Shown: positions 1 to 8,371, counted from the stretch's first letter. The stretch: DNA of 26,756 bases from an uncultured Treponema sp. (GCF_938029485.1 NZ_CALHGC010000278.1:1-26756), one strand, 5' to 3'. The notes: generated from the sequence alone by a model not told the origin. Translations and numbers: made by a program.

Positions 1-1
1 A

Positions 2-343
2 TTTCTTAAAAGCAAGGGTGCAAAAAAAGTTATTGCGGCTGTAAGTTTGCCGTTTTTTACCGGCGATGCAATCAAACTTTTTGATGAAGCATATCAAAAG
101 GGACAGTTTTATCGTATCATCGGTACTAATGCGGTATACCATGAAGAATTGCTCAAGAAAGAGTGGTATATTTCTACCGATGTTTCGGGATTATTTGCCC
201 AGACTATTTCGCGCCTGCATCATAATCAGTCGTTGAGCGGTTTGTTGGATAATAGAGATATTATCGAACGGATATTGCACACAGCGGATCCGAACGGGCA
301 GCATAAGCCGGAGACGTATGGAAGCAAAACAAACAACGGATAA
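2..343 (+). CDS. prs: Ribose-phosphate pyrophosphokinase-like protein, C-terminal part (cut by window edge)
   Basis: The reading frame is open from base 2, so the gene begins outside the window and only about 113 C-terminal residues are visible. The family makes PRPP from ribose 5-phosphate and ATP for nucleotide, histidine and tryptophan synthesis. What is seen fits the C-terminal phosphoribosyltransferase fold: 'SLPFFTGDAIKLFDEA' resembles the THGLFSG-type segment, followed by a 'GTNAVYH' stretch in the place of the usual VTNT strand, then 'DVSGLFAQTISRLH' and 'SLSGLLD' in the place of the usual C-terminal helix. The catalytic N-terminal half is not visible, so an inactive PRPP synthase homologue is possible. 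The stop codon lies 26 bases inside the next gene, which suggests co-transcription and coupled translation. Confidence 0.68.
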   Translation, partial: FLKSKGAKKVIAAVSLPFFTGDAIKLFDEAYQKGQFYRIIGTNAVYHEELLKKEWYISTDVSGLFAQTISRLHHNQSLSGLLDNRDIIERILHTADPNGQHKPETYGSKTNNG

Positions 344-1835
344 TACTGTTGCCGGAATGTTGAAAAAATCGCTATTTCCTCATCAAGCGGCATGGATAAA
401 ACCTTTGATCATTTTTATTATGATGCTGTTGCTGCTTATTCCGCTTGCGTTTATCCGTTCGCTTGTCAACGATCGGGAACGGTATCAGCGGACTGCCGAA
501 GCGTCCATCATGGAACCGGCGGGAGGTGAGCCTGTTATCGCGGGGCTGGTACTCGCCGTACCGTATGACGAAGTTGTCGAATATACGGATCCTTCCCAAA
601 AGACTGTTCAAAAAAGGAAAAAATCCGATTATATTCTCACCGTACCGGAAACATATCAGCTGGTAACGCAGATTGATCCCTATCGTCTTTCGCGCGGTAT
701 ATTTACCGTGCCTATTTTTAACGGCGATTTGGCGGTTAAAGCTACGTTTTCCGGCTTTCAATTCAGTCAATTCAATATTGCAGAAAAAGATATCCGTTAT
801 AAGGACGCGGTACTCATCCTTGGAGTAAAAGACAAAAAGACCTTAACAGCCTACCCCGCGCTCTGCATAAACGGTACGCCGCTTATTGAAGCCCTAACGG
901 AACCTGCGGGGGCTTCTCCGTTCCGCAATGCCGTTTACTATACGGTTCCGGAAAACATCGTGCGTTCCGGTTTTTCGATAGAAGGTTCGATTGCCGTGCA
1001 AGGCGGTAAAAGCTTTTGTATGGTGCCGCTTGCCGCGGATAACAGCTTTACGGTACAGTCGGCATGGACTGCGCCGAGTTTTTCGGGAGGCTGGCTGCCT
1101 AAGGGCCGCTCGCTCGATGCTTCGGGGTTTACCGCCGATTGGCGTATTTCCGGTTTAAGCACGGTGTTCCCCCGCAGCTGGAAGGCGCAGGACTTTGACG
1201 TATCAAAAGATACGGATATGTATGATGAATATGATGTGTATAGCCAAAAAGCGGCATCGAAGTCCCGAAAGTCGCCCGAAACGGTAAAAATCGGCTTTAT
1301 CACTCCCATTAATCATTATTCGCAAGTAAAGCGGTGTATTACCTATGCGCTTCTTTTTTTGGCGGTACCGTTTTTAGCGATATTTTTATGCGAATTATGG
1401 AGCGCCGTGCGGATTCATCCTATTCAGTATTTCCTTATCGGAATTGCCGATGTGTTGTTTTATCTGCTGCTCCTGTCTTTTTCCGAGCATTTCGCGTTTA
1501 ACTTGAGCTATTTGATTGCCACCGCCGGTGTGTGTACCGTTGTCGGGTTCTATACCGCTGCCATTTTTAAGCAAATCCGTTGGGGCGTTTTGTTGACGGC
1601 GGTGCAAGCGGTATCCTATCTGTTGCTGTTCGGTATTTTGCAATCGGAAGATTATGCGCTGCTTATCGGCAGTATCGGTATCTTCTGCGTCGTCGCGCTG
1701 CTGATGTTCCTAACGCGGCGGGTTGACTGGTACGGCACCCGCTTTGCTTCCGTGCATACTCATACGGAAACAACCGGCAGGGAAACGCCCCAAAAAGGGA
1801 TTATCGGCGGGTTTTCGTCCGGTGATATCGGATAA
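318..1835 (+). CDS. creD: CreD-like inner membrane protein
   Basis: This 505-residue protein matches the CreD (cell envelope integrity / inner membrane protein) family. It has one N-terminal membrane segment at about residues 27-49, a large extracytoplasmic domain to about 335, and five hydrophobic segments at about 341-360, 371-392, 394-417, 422-446 and 448-466. The family signature is visible near residues 250-275: 'W..PSFSGGWLPKGRSL...GFTADW'. CreD in Enterobacteria belongs to the CreBC regulon and affects colicin E2 tolerance and envelope stability; no creB or creC neighbour is present here, so its control is unknown. The ATG at 318 has a GGAG 5-9 bases upstream and overlaps the end of the preceding gene by 26 bases. 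Confidence 0.8.
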   Translation: MEAKQTTDNTVAGMLKKSLFPHQAAWIKPLIIFIMMLLLLIPLAFIRSLVNDRERYQRTAEASIMEPAGGEPVIAGLVLAVPYDEVVEYTDPSQKTVQKRKKSDYILTVPETYQLVTQIDPYRLSRGIFTVPIFNGDLAVKATFSGFQFSQFNIAEKDIRYKDAVLILGVKDKKTLTAYPALCINGTPLIEALTEPAGASPFRNAVYYTVPENIVRSGFSIEGSIAVQGGKSFCMVPLAADNSFTVQSAWTAPSFSGGWLPKGRSLDASGFTADWRISGLSTVFPRSWKAQDFDVSKDTDMYDEYDVYSQKAASKSRKSPETVKIGFITPINHYSQVKRCITYALLFLAVPFLAIFLCELWSAVRIHPIQYFLIGIADVLFYLLLLSFSEHFAFNLSYLIATAGVCTVVGFYTAAIFKQIRWGVLLTAVQAVSYLLLFGILQSEDYALLIGSIGIFCVVALLMFLTRRVDWYGTRFASVHTHTETTGRETPQKGIIGGFSSGDIG

Positions 1836-1847
1836 TCGAATAGATTC

Positions 1848-3239
1848 ATGCATCACGGTGTTTTCTGTGCGGATATCGGTACGTCGTCGTTAAAGGCGGC
1901 GTTTGTTACCGAGGATGGAACGGTACTCAAGTTTACACGCTTGCCGTTCCCGCATCCCGTACGAGCGGCAGATTGGGTTCAAGCCTTTTTTTCCGCATGG
2001 CGCAGTTTACCGGCTGATTGTGCGGTTGAAGCAATTTGTATTTCGGGTAACGGCCCTTCGCTCGTCGTCGTGCCTCAAACGCACCGAACGCCGGAAGCAA
2101 GCACAACCGCCGCTGCAGGTTCTCCGTCCGCGGGTTTTTCGTCCGCCGGCGGTATGAACCGTGTTGACCTTATTAACGGTATTCTCGAAGCGGCAAAACA
2201 CGATAGGCTGTTTTTGTGGAATGAACCGGCGCCGCAGGGATTTGCCGTTTCGGCTATACCGGCAAGCGCTTCGCTTTTTTTGCCGCGGATAGCGGCTTTC
2301 CATGCAAAATATCCCGGTATATTCGATAATGCCGCGCGGCTTTTTTCCGGGCCGGAATATCTCTCCTATCTTTTAACCGGCGCCGCCGTGACGAGCCTGC
2401 CCGATCCGCGCTACGAAGCGGCGTATTGGAGCAAGGAAGATCTTGCCCGCTTTGCGGAAGCCCTATTGCATATTGATGCTGAAAAATTGACCGGCTTACT
2501 GCCGCCGTTTGTAACTGCCGGCACGGTGATCGGCAGTTTTTGCGGGATTCCCGTTATTGCCGGCGTCCCCGATTTTATCGCGGCGCTTATCGGCACGGGT
2601 ACGCTGACGGCGGGTACCGCCTGCGACCGCGCCGGTTCAAGCGAGGGCATTAATGTCTGCATTCTGCAGCCCTGCCGCGCCGAAAAAACGCTGCTGTTGC
2701 CGGCGGTTATTCCCGATTTATGGAATCTTTCGTCCGTTATTCCGTCTTCCGGAGCTGCGTTTTCCGCATTTTTGGTTTCTCACGGGTTTTTAGGCAACGA
2801 TTATATCGCCGCGATGGAGCGGATTGCCGAAGAACCTTTTGTTGCATCGGGAGCATACCCCGAAACCTTTGCAGGGCAGGGGCGTGCGTTTGTAGAGGAG
2901 CTTGCCTTCCGTATCCGGCGCGGCTGCGATGCGCTGGAACAAGCTTCCGGATTTCGCCCCGTGTATACGCTGTCCGGCGGGCAGGCACACAATGCGCTTT
3001 GGTGTCAAATGAAAGCCGATATGACCGGCAGAACCTTTGCGCTTCCCTATTTTGCCGACGGAGAGCTGATCGGCGATGCGGCCTTGGCTCTCTACGGACT
3101 CGGCAACGATAAAGGCAGGGGGGAAAGCCTCGTTTCGATTGCCCGGCGGCTTATCCGCATCAAGCGGTACTATGAACCGGATGCAGCGGTTGCGCGCCGG
3201 TATACGGAAAAATTCTTATCGCATTCCGAAACGGCATAA
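1848..3239 (+). CDS. FGGY-family carbohydrate kinase (substrate unknown)
   Basis: The 463-residue product has the ASKHA fold layout of FGGY kinases, which phosphorylate sugars or polyols using ATP. The N-terminal phosphate-1 loop is 'ADIGTSSLKAAF' at residues 9-20. The central 'GVPDFIAALIGTG' and 'GTACDRAGSSEGIN' stretch corresponds to the FGGY signature and phosphate-2 region. 'TLSGGQAHNALWCQMKADM' near residue 376 is the adenosine-binding segment, and 'GDAALALYGLG' follows. At 463 residues it is a little shorter than the usual 480-520. The substrate cannot be read from sequence. It starts 12 bases after the creD stop without a strong ribosome-binding site, so it probably shares that transcript. 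It converges on fbp, leaving only 14 bases between the stop codons. Confidence 0.82.
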   Translation: MHHGVFCADIGTSSLKAAFVTEDGTVLKFTRLPFPHPVRAADWVQAFFSAWRSLPADCAVEAICISGNGPSLVVVPQTHRTPEASTTAAAGSPSAGFSSAGGMNRVDLINGILEAAKHDRLFLWNEPAPQGFAVSAIPASASLFLPRIAAFHAKYPGIFDNAARLFSGPEYLSYLLTGAAVTSLPDPRYEAAYWSKEDLARFAEALLHIDAEKLTGLLPPFVTAGTVIGSFCGIPVIAGVPDFIAALIGTGTLTAGTACDRAGSSEGINVCILQPCRAEKTLLLPAVIPDLWNLSSVIPSSGAAFSAFLVSHGFLGNDYIAAMERIAEEPFVASGAYPETFAGQGRAFVEELAFRIRRGCDALEQASGFRPVYTLSGGQAHNALWCQMKADMTGRTFALPYFADGELIGDAALALYGLGNDKGRGESLVSIARRLIRIKRYYEPDAAVARRYTEKFLSHSETA

Positions 3240-3253
3240 CACAGGATCTGCCG

Positions 3254-5218
3254 TTAATCCTGCTGTTTTAAAATTCCCTTGTTGTAGGCACTAATCAGCA
3301 TTTCCAAGCTGCCGATTTTTTCCTTCATATCTACTCCGGTGTCGGTGTCGGCGACCCGCTTTCGTTCAACCAAGGTTTCAATCACTTCTTTGGTAGATTC
3401 AATGTCGAAGCCCTCGCGTAAAACCTTGTCCACGGACTCAAACGGATGATGGCTGATGAGCGTCATTCCATAAGAGTTATAGGTGAGCGTGTAGCCTGCA
3501 ATGCCGGTGGTCTTTTGGTAGGCCTTGGAAAAACCGCCGTCGATAACCAAGAGCTTGCCGCCTGCTTTAATCGGACTTTCCCCCTTGGCAACCTTGACCG
3601 GCGTGTGTCCGTTGACGATATGAGCGTTGCCGCTTAACCCGAACTCCTTGAGTATCCGTGCGGCAAGCGTACCGTCATCCTGCTCCATCAGCTTATAATA
3701 CGGTGAGGATGGCTCCTTATGCGTTGTCTTATCATCGATAAAGTAGCGTTCAAAGGTGGTCATCTTCGTTTTGCCGAACAGCGTAGAATCCTGATTGCAC
3801 CATAAGAACCACAGAAAATCCGCATTTTGCCCGGAAAAGTAGGCTTCCCGTGCCATCTGGTCGTATTTATCCATCAGGCTTTTGCCGTAATATACGGCGC
3901 CGTCTATCTCTTTTTGCTTAAAGCTGCCGTCCTCGTTCAGCAAAAGACACGCATGGAAAAGCAAGTTGTCGTTATAGCGCCGGTACATACTTCCCTTTGC
4001 ATATAAAAACCGCACGTGCTGCTTGAGTTTTTCGCTCGTAGCAAACGTGTTGGTGAGCGTGTCGATAAGATGCTGTTCTTCGTCGGTAAGCGCCGTTTGA
4101 TGTGCGGGATCGATAGTCGGGAACGAGGTATCGTTGAGAGAATAAGTCTTTCCTTCAATGTCGACGGTGCCTGCAGCAGGGTTGAGCGTCCGCAATAGCC
4201 GCCGGTGTTCCATATTATACGCAGGATTTTGTTCAATAATGTTCTCTTCAACTTTGAATTGAATGATGCTGATTGCCTTATGCATTTTCGCCAACAATTC
4301 CGCATCGACGTCGAAAGGTTTTTTATCGTTTACTTTGGGCATGAACCGCGTACACGGGTCGTCTTTATAGACGTGCTGAGCAAAGCTCACCAGCGGCAAA
4401 AGGCTGATCCCGTATCCGTCTTCGATGGCATCGATGTTGGAATAGCGGAGCGCAATCCGTATTGCCGTTGCAACACAAGCCTTGCTCCCTGCCGCAGCCC
4501 CCATCCAGAGAATGTCATGGTTTCCCCACTGGATATCAAGGCTGTTTTGCGCCATCAGCGTATCCATCACCTTGTGCGGGGACGGGCCTCTGTCGAATAT
4601 ATCGCCGATAATATGCAGGTGATCGATGGTGCATTTTTTTATCACTTCGGAAAGTTCGATGATGAACAAATCCGCCCGTCCGTATTCCACAAGGCTTTTA
4701 ATAATTTCGCTGTAATAATCTTTCTTGTTAAAGCGGTGCTCATCTTCCTGCAGCAATTCTTCCATTATGTAGGCAAAACTCTTCGGCAGCAGCTTCCGCA
4801 CCTTTGACCGCGTATATTTTGATGCAGTTGCCCGCGCCACCCGTACCAGCCGGTAAATGGTCAGCTCGTACCAGTTTGTAATATTGGCCTTTTTTTCCGC
4901 TTTGATCAGTTCGAGTTTTTCCTTAGGATAGTAGATAAGCGTTGTCAGTTCTTCCAAATCCTCGGTGCTGACCGTTGAGCTGAGTTCTTCGGAGACTTTC
5001 CGCCGGATAGCGCCCGAAGCATTCTGCATCACATGATTAAATGCTTCCGCTTCTCCGTGTATATCGGTTAAAAAATGCTCGGTTCCCTTCGGTAGATTCA
5101 AAATGGCTTTAAGGTTGACCACTTCTTCAACCGCTGCCGTAACATTGGGAAATGAGCGGGAGAGTAAATCCAAATACTTTATGTTCTGCTGTAAGGTCTC
5201 TGCCGATACGTTTTTCAT
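3254..5218 (-). CDS. fbp: Fructose-1,6-bisphosphatase, class III
   Basis: The 654-residue product is a full-length class III fructose-1,6-bisphosphatase (EC 3.1.3.11), the type first described in Bacillus subtilis and common in Firmicutes and some spirochaetes. It hydrolyses fructose 1,6-bisphosphate to fructose 6-phosphate in gluconeogenesis. The metallophosphoesterase metal-binding motifs are present in order: 'LTDIHGEAEAF' at 50-60, 'GDIFDRG' at 205-211 and 'GNHDILW' at 232-238, with 'IVNGHTPVKVAKGESP' and 'VIDGGFSKAYQ' near the C-terminus. The ATG at 5218 is preceded on its strand by AAAGGAAA. It is transcribed alone, convergent with the sugar kinase and divergent from the small ribosomal-protein-like gene. 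Confidence 0.95.
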   Translation of the reverse strand: MKNVSAETLQQNIKYLDLLSRSFPNVTAAVEEVVNLKAILNLPKGTEHFLTDIHGEAEAFNHVMQNASGAIRRKVSEELSSTVSTEDLEELTTLIYYPKEKLELIKAEKKANITNWYELTIYRLVRVARATASKYTRSKVRKLLPKSFAYIMEELLQEDEHRFNKKDYYSEIIKSLVEYGRADLFIIELSEVIKKCTIDHLHIIGDIFDRGPSPHKVMDTLMAQNSLDIQWGNHDILWMGAAAGSKACVATAIRIALRYSNIDAIEDGYGISLLPLVSFAQHVYKDDPCTRFMPKVNDKKPFDVDAELLAKMHKAISIIQFKVEENIIEQNPAYNMEHRRLLRTLNPAAGTVDIEGKTYSLNDTSFPTIDPAHQTALTDEEQHLIDTLTNTFATSEKLKQHVRFLYAKGSMYRRYNDNLLFHACLLLNEDGSFKQKEIDGAVYYGKSLMDKYDQMAREAYFSGQNADFLWFLWCNQDSTLFGKTKMTTFERYFIDDKTTHKEPSSPYYKLMEQDDGTLAARILKEFGLSGNAHIVNGHTPVKVAKGESPIKAGGKLLVIDGGFSKAYQKTTGIAGYTLTYNSYGMTLISHHPFESVDKVLREGFDIESTKEVIETLVERKRVADTDTGVDMKEKIGSLEMLISAYNKGILKQQD

Positions 5219-5387
5219 ATAGGTTTCCTTTATTATAGAACTTTATAAGGAGTCTTTAAAAAGCGATCCGTTTAAAGGCTTCTCTATACGGTAATACTCA
5301 TACGGCCTTTTGTCAAATGGAATAAGCATAAGTCAATCGCTTAAAATATCTCCGATACGGTTTTGCGTTTAGAATTGAGCGTGCACC

Positions 5388-5416
5388 TTGACTTTTTGCC
5401 GCTGTTCGGCTACTAT
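5388..5416 (+). promoter_or_regulatory. Sigma-70-type promoter for the small ribosomal-protein-like gene
   Basis: TTGACT at 5388-5393 and TACTAT at 5411-5416 are separated by exactly 17 bases, a good match to housekeeping consensus. The expected start of transcription is near 5423, giving a leader of about 25 bases with AAGGAG at 5433-5438 ahead of the GTG start. Confidence 0.65.
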
Positions 5417-5447
5417 CATCTATCTTTATAAAAAGGAGTGTGTTCAC

Positions 5448-5537
5448 GTGCCCTGCGGAAAAAAACGGAAGCGACAGAAAATAGCAACGCATAAACGAAA
5501 GAAGAAGCTTCGAAAGAATAGACATAAGAACAAGTAA
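5448..5537 (+). CDS. COX24/AURKAIP1-type small basic ribosomal protein (bS22/mS38-like), 29 residues
   Basis: A 29-residue, extremely basic protein is encoded from GTG at 5448: M/V-PCGKKRKRQKIATHKRKKK followed by LRKNRHKNK. It fits the very short bacterial AURKAIP1/COX24-domain proteins, which relate to the mitochondrial small-subunit protein mS38 and mycobacterial bS22; these bind near the decoding region of the small ribosomal subunit. AAGGAG lies at 5433-5438, nine bases before the GTG, and no other in-frame start exists downstream of it. The gene has its own promoter and is followed at once by a terminator hairpin, so it is monocistronic. Its size makes it easy to miss in automatic annotation. 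The family call rests on pattern recognition of the KKRKR...HKRKK...RKNRHK layout. Confidence 0.75.
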   Translation: MPCGKKRKRQKIATHKRKKKLRKNRHKNK

Positions 5538-5572
5538 TCTCTAAAACTATTGTTGGACGTTTTAGAGATTTT
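5536..5572 (+). terminator. Hairpin terminator after the small ribosomal-protein-like gene
   Basis: A perfect 12-base inverted repeat (AATCTCTAAAAC at 5536-5547, GTTTTAGAGATT at 5559-5570) encloses an 11-base loop and runs into TTTT. It begins inside the stop codon of the 29-residue gene. Its CTCTAAAAC core resembles the ends of the inverted repeat at 23921-24023. Confidence 0.65.
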
Positions 5573-5695
5573 CAATAATCTTATACCTTTCTTTATCATA
5601 TCGGTGTATGTTGTATGTATAAAGAATGCGGTACTTATTGATTGTTTATAAGATTGTTATAAGCGTATTGTTCTATCGCTTTTATCGACGGTGAG

Positions 5696-5732
5696 AAAGG
5701 GCTTTGTTGAGTATCTTCACAGCCCTTTTTTT
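5696..5732 (+). terminator. Terminator-like hairpin in the dxs leader
   Basis: AAAGGGCT at 5696-5703 pairs with AGCCCTTT at 5721-5728, and the 3' arm runs into a seven-T tract. No gene ends nearby: the previous gene already has a terminator at 5536-5572. It therefore either ends a short unannotated RNA or acts in the dxs leader as an attenuator. The rest of 5573-5761 is AT-rich and shows no open frame that I would call. Confidence 0.55.
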
Positions 5733-5761
5733 ATATATCCGGCAGTTCACTGAACATATAC

Positions 5762-7633
5762 ATGAATAAAAACGTACTCTTATCAATACGGGAGCCGAAA
5801 GACCTGCAATCTCTCTCGAGGGCGGAGCTTCGTATATTAGCGCATGAGATGCGCAGTATTATTTTGGAAACGGTAGGTGCAAACGGGGGGCATCTCGCCA
5901 GTAATCTCGGTGTTATCGAGCTAACCATTGCACTGCATCGGGTGTTTTCGAGTCCCAAAGATGCGATTATCTGGGATGTGGGGCATCAATCTTATCCCCA
6001 TAAACTTTTGACCGGAAGGTATCATAATTTCTCAACACTCCGTTTAAAGGACGGGCTTGCAGGCTTTCCCAAACGAGAAGAAAGCCCTCACGATGCATTC
6101 AATACGGGACATGCTTCCACCTCAATTTCGGCCGCTGAAGGAATTCTTGCAGGGCGGCAGCTGCAACGCCAAGACGGAAAGGTTATTGCCGTCATCGGAG
6201 ACGGAGCCTTGAGCGGCGGTATGGCTTTTGAAGCCCTTTTAAACGTTACCCCGCAAACAAAAAATCTTGTAGTTATCCTCAACGATAATAAAATGTCCAT
6301 CTCTCCCAATATACGTGCAATTTCGGAGTACCTCAGCCGATTAACCGTGCGGAAGGGATACCAGCAGTTTAAGTATATTTTTGATACCGCAGTCGGTAAA
6401 ATTCCGTTTTTAGGCAGGAGAATTAATTTTTTGATTCACCGTTTAAAGCGCGGCGCTAAGGGGATTTTTTACAGAAATAACCTTTTTACCGATATCGGTT
6501 TCGAATACGTCGGCCCCCTGAACGGTCATAACGAAAAAGAACTTGAAAAGGTGTTCCGAAATGTCAGAAATATTGATGCACCGGTGCTTATTCATGTTGA
6601 AACGAAGAAAGGAAAGGGCTACCCGCTTGCGGAAGATAATCCTGCAGCTTTTCACGGTATCGGCCCGTTCAATATTGCCGACGGAAAGATTGAGAAAGCG
6701 CATACCAACTCTTTTACCGAAGCATTTTCTCATATTATCATCGATGAAGCGGCAAATCGGAACGATATTGCCGCAATCACCGCTGCGATGGCACAGGGTA
6801 CGGGACTTCAACGGTTCCAGCAGCAATTTCCCGATCGTTTTTTTGACGTCGGTATTGCCGAACAGCATGCGGTAACCTTTGCCGCAGGGCTTGCCGCTGC
6901 CGGTTTACGGCCTATCGCAGCTATCTACAGTACGTTTTTGCAGCGTGCAATTGACCAAATTATTCATGACGTAGCGCTGCAAAAACTATCGGTTGTCTTT
7001 GCGATAGACCGTGCGGGAGCGGTTCCTTATGACGGCGAAACACATCAGGGATTTTATGATATCTGCTTTTTGCGCAGTATTCCCAATATGACGGTGCTCG
7101 CTCCCGCTTCGGCAGCGGAAATGCGGGCGATGTTCCAATGGGCATTGCAGCTCAATGCACCGGTTGCAATACGGTACCCTAAGAATACATGCGCATCTGA
7201 ATGTCCCGCATTTTCGCTGCCGTTGGAAACCGGCCGCGGCGTGTTTACCGTAACCGCAGAACACAGCGATGTATTGCTGGTATGTACCGGCGGTATGTAC
7301 CCCGAAACGACTAAAGCATTGGAGTTGCTTGGACAAAAAGGAATCTCCGCCGATATATACAATCTCCGCTTTTTAAAACCTATCGACGAAGCTTTTTTCT
7401 TGGAAAAAACACGGAAATATCATTCCATTCTTTTTATCGAAGACGGCGCTTATATCGGTGGAGTAGGGCATTATCTGGAAGGATTAGTTCAAAAACAGCG
7501 TACCGGTATGAAAACAGCAGTATGCGCCTTTCCCGACACAACCTTTATGCAGGGATCCCGTCAAGATATCCTTGGATCAGCCGGCTTAACGGGCGAACAG
7601 CTTGCCGAAACGGCAGCGGGTCTCTGCCGGTAA
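5762..7633 (+). CDS. dxs: 1-deoxy-D-xylulose-5-phosphate synthase
   Basis: The 623-residue product is full-length DXS (EC 2.2.1.7), which condenses pyruvate and glyceraldehyde 3-phosphate with thiamine diphosphate, opening the MEP isoprenoid pathway and supplying thiamine and pyridoxal precursors. The N-terminal part carries 'GGHLASNLGVIELTIALH' at 42-59, the thiamine-diphosphate and Mg motif 'GDGALSGGMAFEAL' from 146 with 'NDNKMSIS' at 174-181, and the catalytic glutamate in 'DVGIAEQHAVTFAAGLA' (E367). The transketolase C-terminal domain follows to 623. The ATG at 5762 lacks a clear Shine-Dalgarno sequence, and a terminator-like hairpin sits about 30 bases upstream. It is not followed closely by another gene, so it is probably transcribed alone. 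Confidence 0.97.
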   Translation: MNKNVLLSIREPKDLQSLSRAELRILAHEMRSIILETVGANGGHLASNLGVIELTIALHRVFSSPKDAIIWDVGHQSYPHKLLTGRYHNFSTLRLKDGLAGFPKREESPHDAFNTGHASTSISAAEGILAGRQLQRQDGKVIAVIGDGALSGGMAFEALLNVTPQTKNLVVILNDNKMSISPNIRAISEYLSRLTVRKGYQQFKYIFDTAVGKIPFLGRRINFLIHRLKRGAKGIFYRNNLFTDIGFEYVGPLNGHNEKELEKVFRNVRNIDAPVLIHVETKKGKGYPLAEDNPAAFHGIGPFNIADGKIEKAHTNSFTEAFSHIIIDEAANRNDIAAITAAMAQGTGLQRFQQQFPDRFFDVGIAEQHAVTFAAGLAAAGLRPIAAIYSTFLQRAIDQIIHDVALQKLSVVFAIDRAGAVPYDGETHQGFYDICFLRSIPNMTVLAPASAAEMRAMFQWALQLNAPVAIRYPKNTCASECPAFSLPLETGRGVFTVTAEHSDVLLVCTGGMYPETTKALELLGQKGISADIYNLRFLKPIDEAFFLEKTRKYHSILFIEDGAYIGGVGHYLEGLVQKQRTGMKTAVCAFPDTTFMQGSRQDILGSAGLTGEQLAETAAGLCR

Positions 7634-7665
7634 GCTCCAGCGGTGGTGTGCCCCTAAAGCGGTAC

Positions 7666-7694
7666 TTGCATTCATAACCCATCTATTGTATAGT
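7666..7694 (+). promoter_or_regulatory. Sigma-70-type promoter of the transporter/mop locus
   Basis: TTGCAT at 7666-7671 and TATAGT at 7689-7694 are 17 bases apart. The predicted transcript would start near 7701 and carry an untranslated leader of about 160 bases before the ATG at 7865. Confidence 0.55.
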
Positions 7695-7700
7695 AGTGGA

Positions 7701-7864
7701 GATTTAAAAATCATTTCCATGCTGCTGCGTCTAAACCTATAAACTGATGACGGTGCAGCCTAGTCATTTATCACAAGTCACGGGGCGATTTGGAAACGCC
7801 GCCCTTCCCACATTATTAAAAAAAGATCAAGTATTGTGCCGATGAGGCAACGGAAGGGGAGAAT
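7701..7864 (+). promoter_or_regulatory. Structured leader, possible cis-regulatory RNA
   Basis: The leader contains paired segments GGCG (7784-7787) with CGCC (7797-7800), TGCC with GGCA around a GATGA loop near 7837-7849, and CCCTTCC (7802-7808) with GGAAGGG (7852-7858). The last right-hand arm overlaps the ribosome-binding region of the ATG at 7865, so this helix could hide the translation start. I could not match it to the molybdenum-cofactor or cobalamin riboswitch consensus from memory; the regulatory role is inference from the pairing alone. Confidence 0.3.
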
Positions 7865-8371
7865 ATGGACAGTCAAAATCAGACAGAGCCGGTACATCCC
7901 GATATCAGCTCGCGTATTCCCGAAAAAGCCGGGAGCGTGAGCCATACGGAAGACGAACGTTTCCTCCGCGAATACAAACAATCCAAGAAAAGGGGGCTGA
8001 TTGCCTTTATTGCAGTGATTGCGCTGTTGACTTTGGCGTTCATTGCTTCGTTTTGTATCGGGCGTTACTCGATTAGTCCTGCGCGGGTGTTACAAAGCAT
8101 CGGAAACGGGATCAAAAACGGCGCCGGTGAATTTTCCAAATGGGGAACGGCGGAGGATACGGTTGTTTGGCTGGTGCGGATGTCGCGTATCTGTGCGGCT
8201 ATTCTGGTGGGAGCTGCGCTGGCGGCGGCCGGTGCGACGTATCAAGGTCTGTTTCGTAACCCGATGGTTTCTCCGGATATTCTGGGAGCCTCGGCCGGCG
8301 CGAGTGTCGGCGCGTGTTTTATGATGCTGATGAATCAAAGTTCTGCTATGATTCAGGGGGAGCGTTTGTAA
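7865..8371 (+). pseudogene. FecCD-family ABC transporter permease, N-terminal part, frameshifted
   Basis: The 168-residue frame encodes the first part of a FecCD/BtuC-type permease, the membrane subunit of iron-siderophore, cobalamin, haem or molybdate importers. A cytoplasmic lead (1-43) precedes a membrane segment at about 44-66. The family hallmark 'RMSRICAAILVGAALAAAGATYQG' then runs into 'LFRNPMVSPDILGASAGASVGA'. The frame breaks at a five-G run (8356-8360) and stops at 8369-8371. One extra G would restore reading into the overlapping frame that continues the permease ('GGAFVTGIIAVTLSYFLSKAIGRG'). The start at 7865 has a GGGGAG 4-9 bases upstream. With the deletion further downstream, the gene is very likely non-functional; phase variation at the G run or a sequencing error in the run are alternatives for the frameshift only. 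Confidence 0.75.

Noticed and set aside
1848..3239. Naming the FGGY kinase as xylulokinase, glycerol kinase or similar
   Set aside because: The family is clear, but no neighbouring isomerase, transporter or diagnostic residue fixes the substrate.
3230..3262. Two interleaved inverted repeats between the sugar kinase and fbp (AACGGC/GCCGTT and CAGGAT/ATCCTG)
   Set aside because: Stems are six bases each, overlap coding ends and have no good T tract; not enough to call a terminator or pseudoknot.
4205..4807. 200-codon plus-strand frame inside fbp
   Set aside because: Entirely antisense to a clear class III fructose-bisphosphatase with conserved motifs; no ribosome-binding site or recognisable domain.
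5313..5525. 70-codon minus-strand frame over the small ribosomal-protein-like gene
   Set aside because: The opposite strand has a promoter, ribosome-binding site, basic protein and terminator that explain the region better.
7701..7864. Molybdenum-cofactor or cobalamin riboswitch
   Set aside because: The gene context fits, but I could not match the conserved core of either class, so only an unnamed structured leader is reported.
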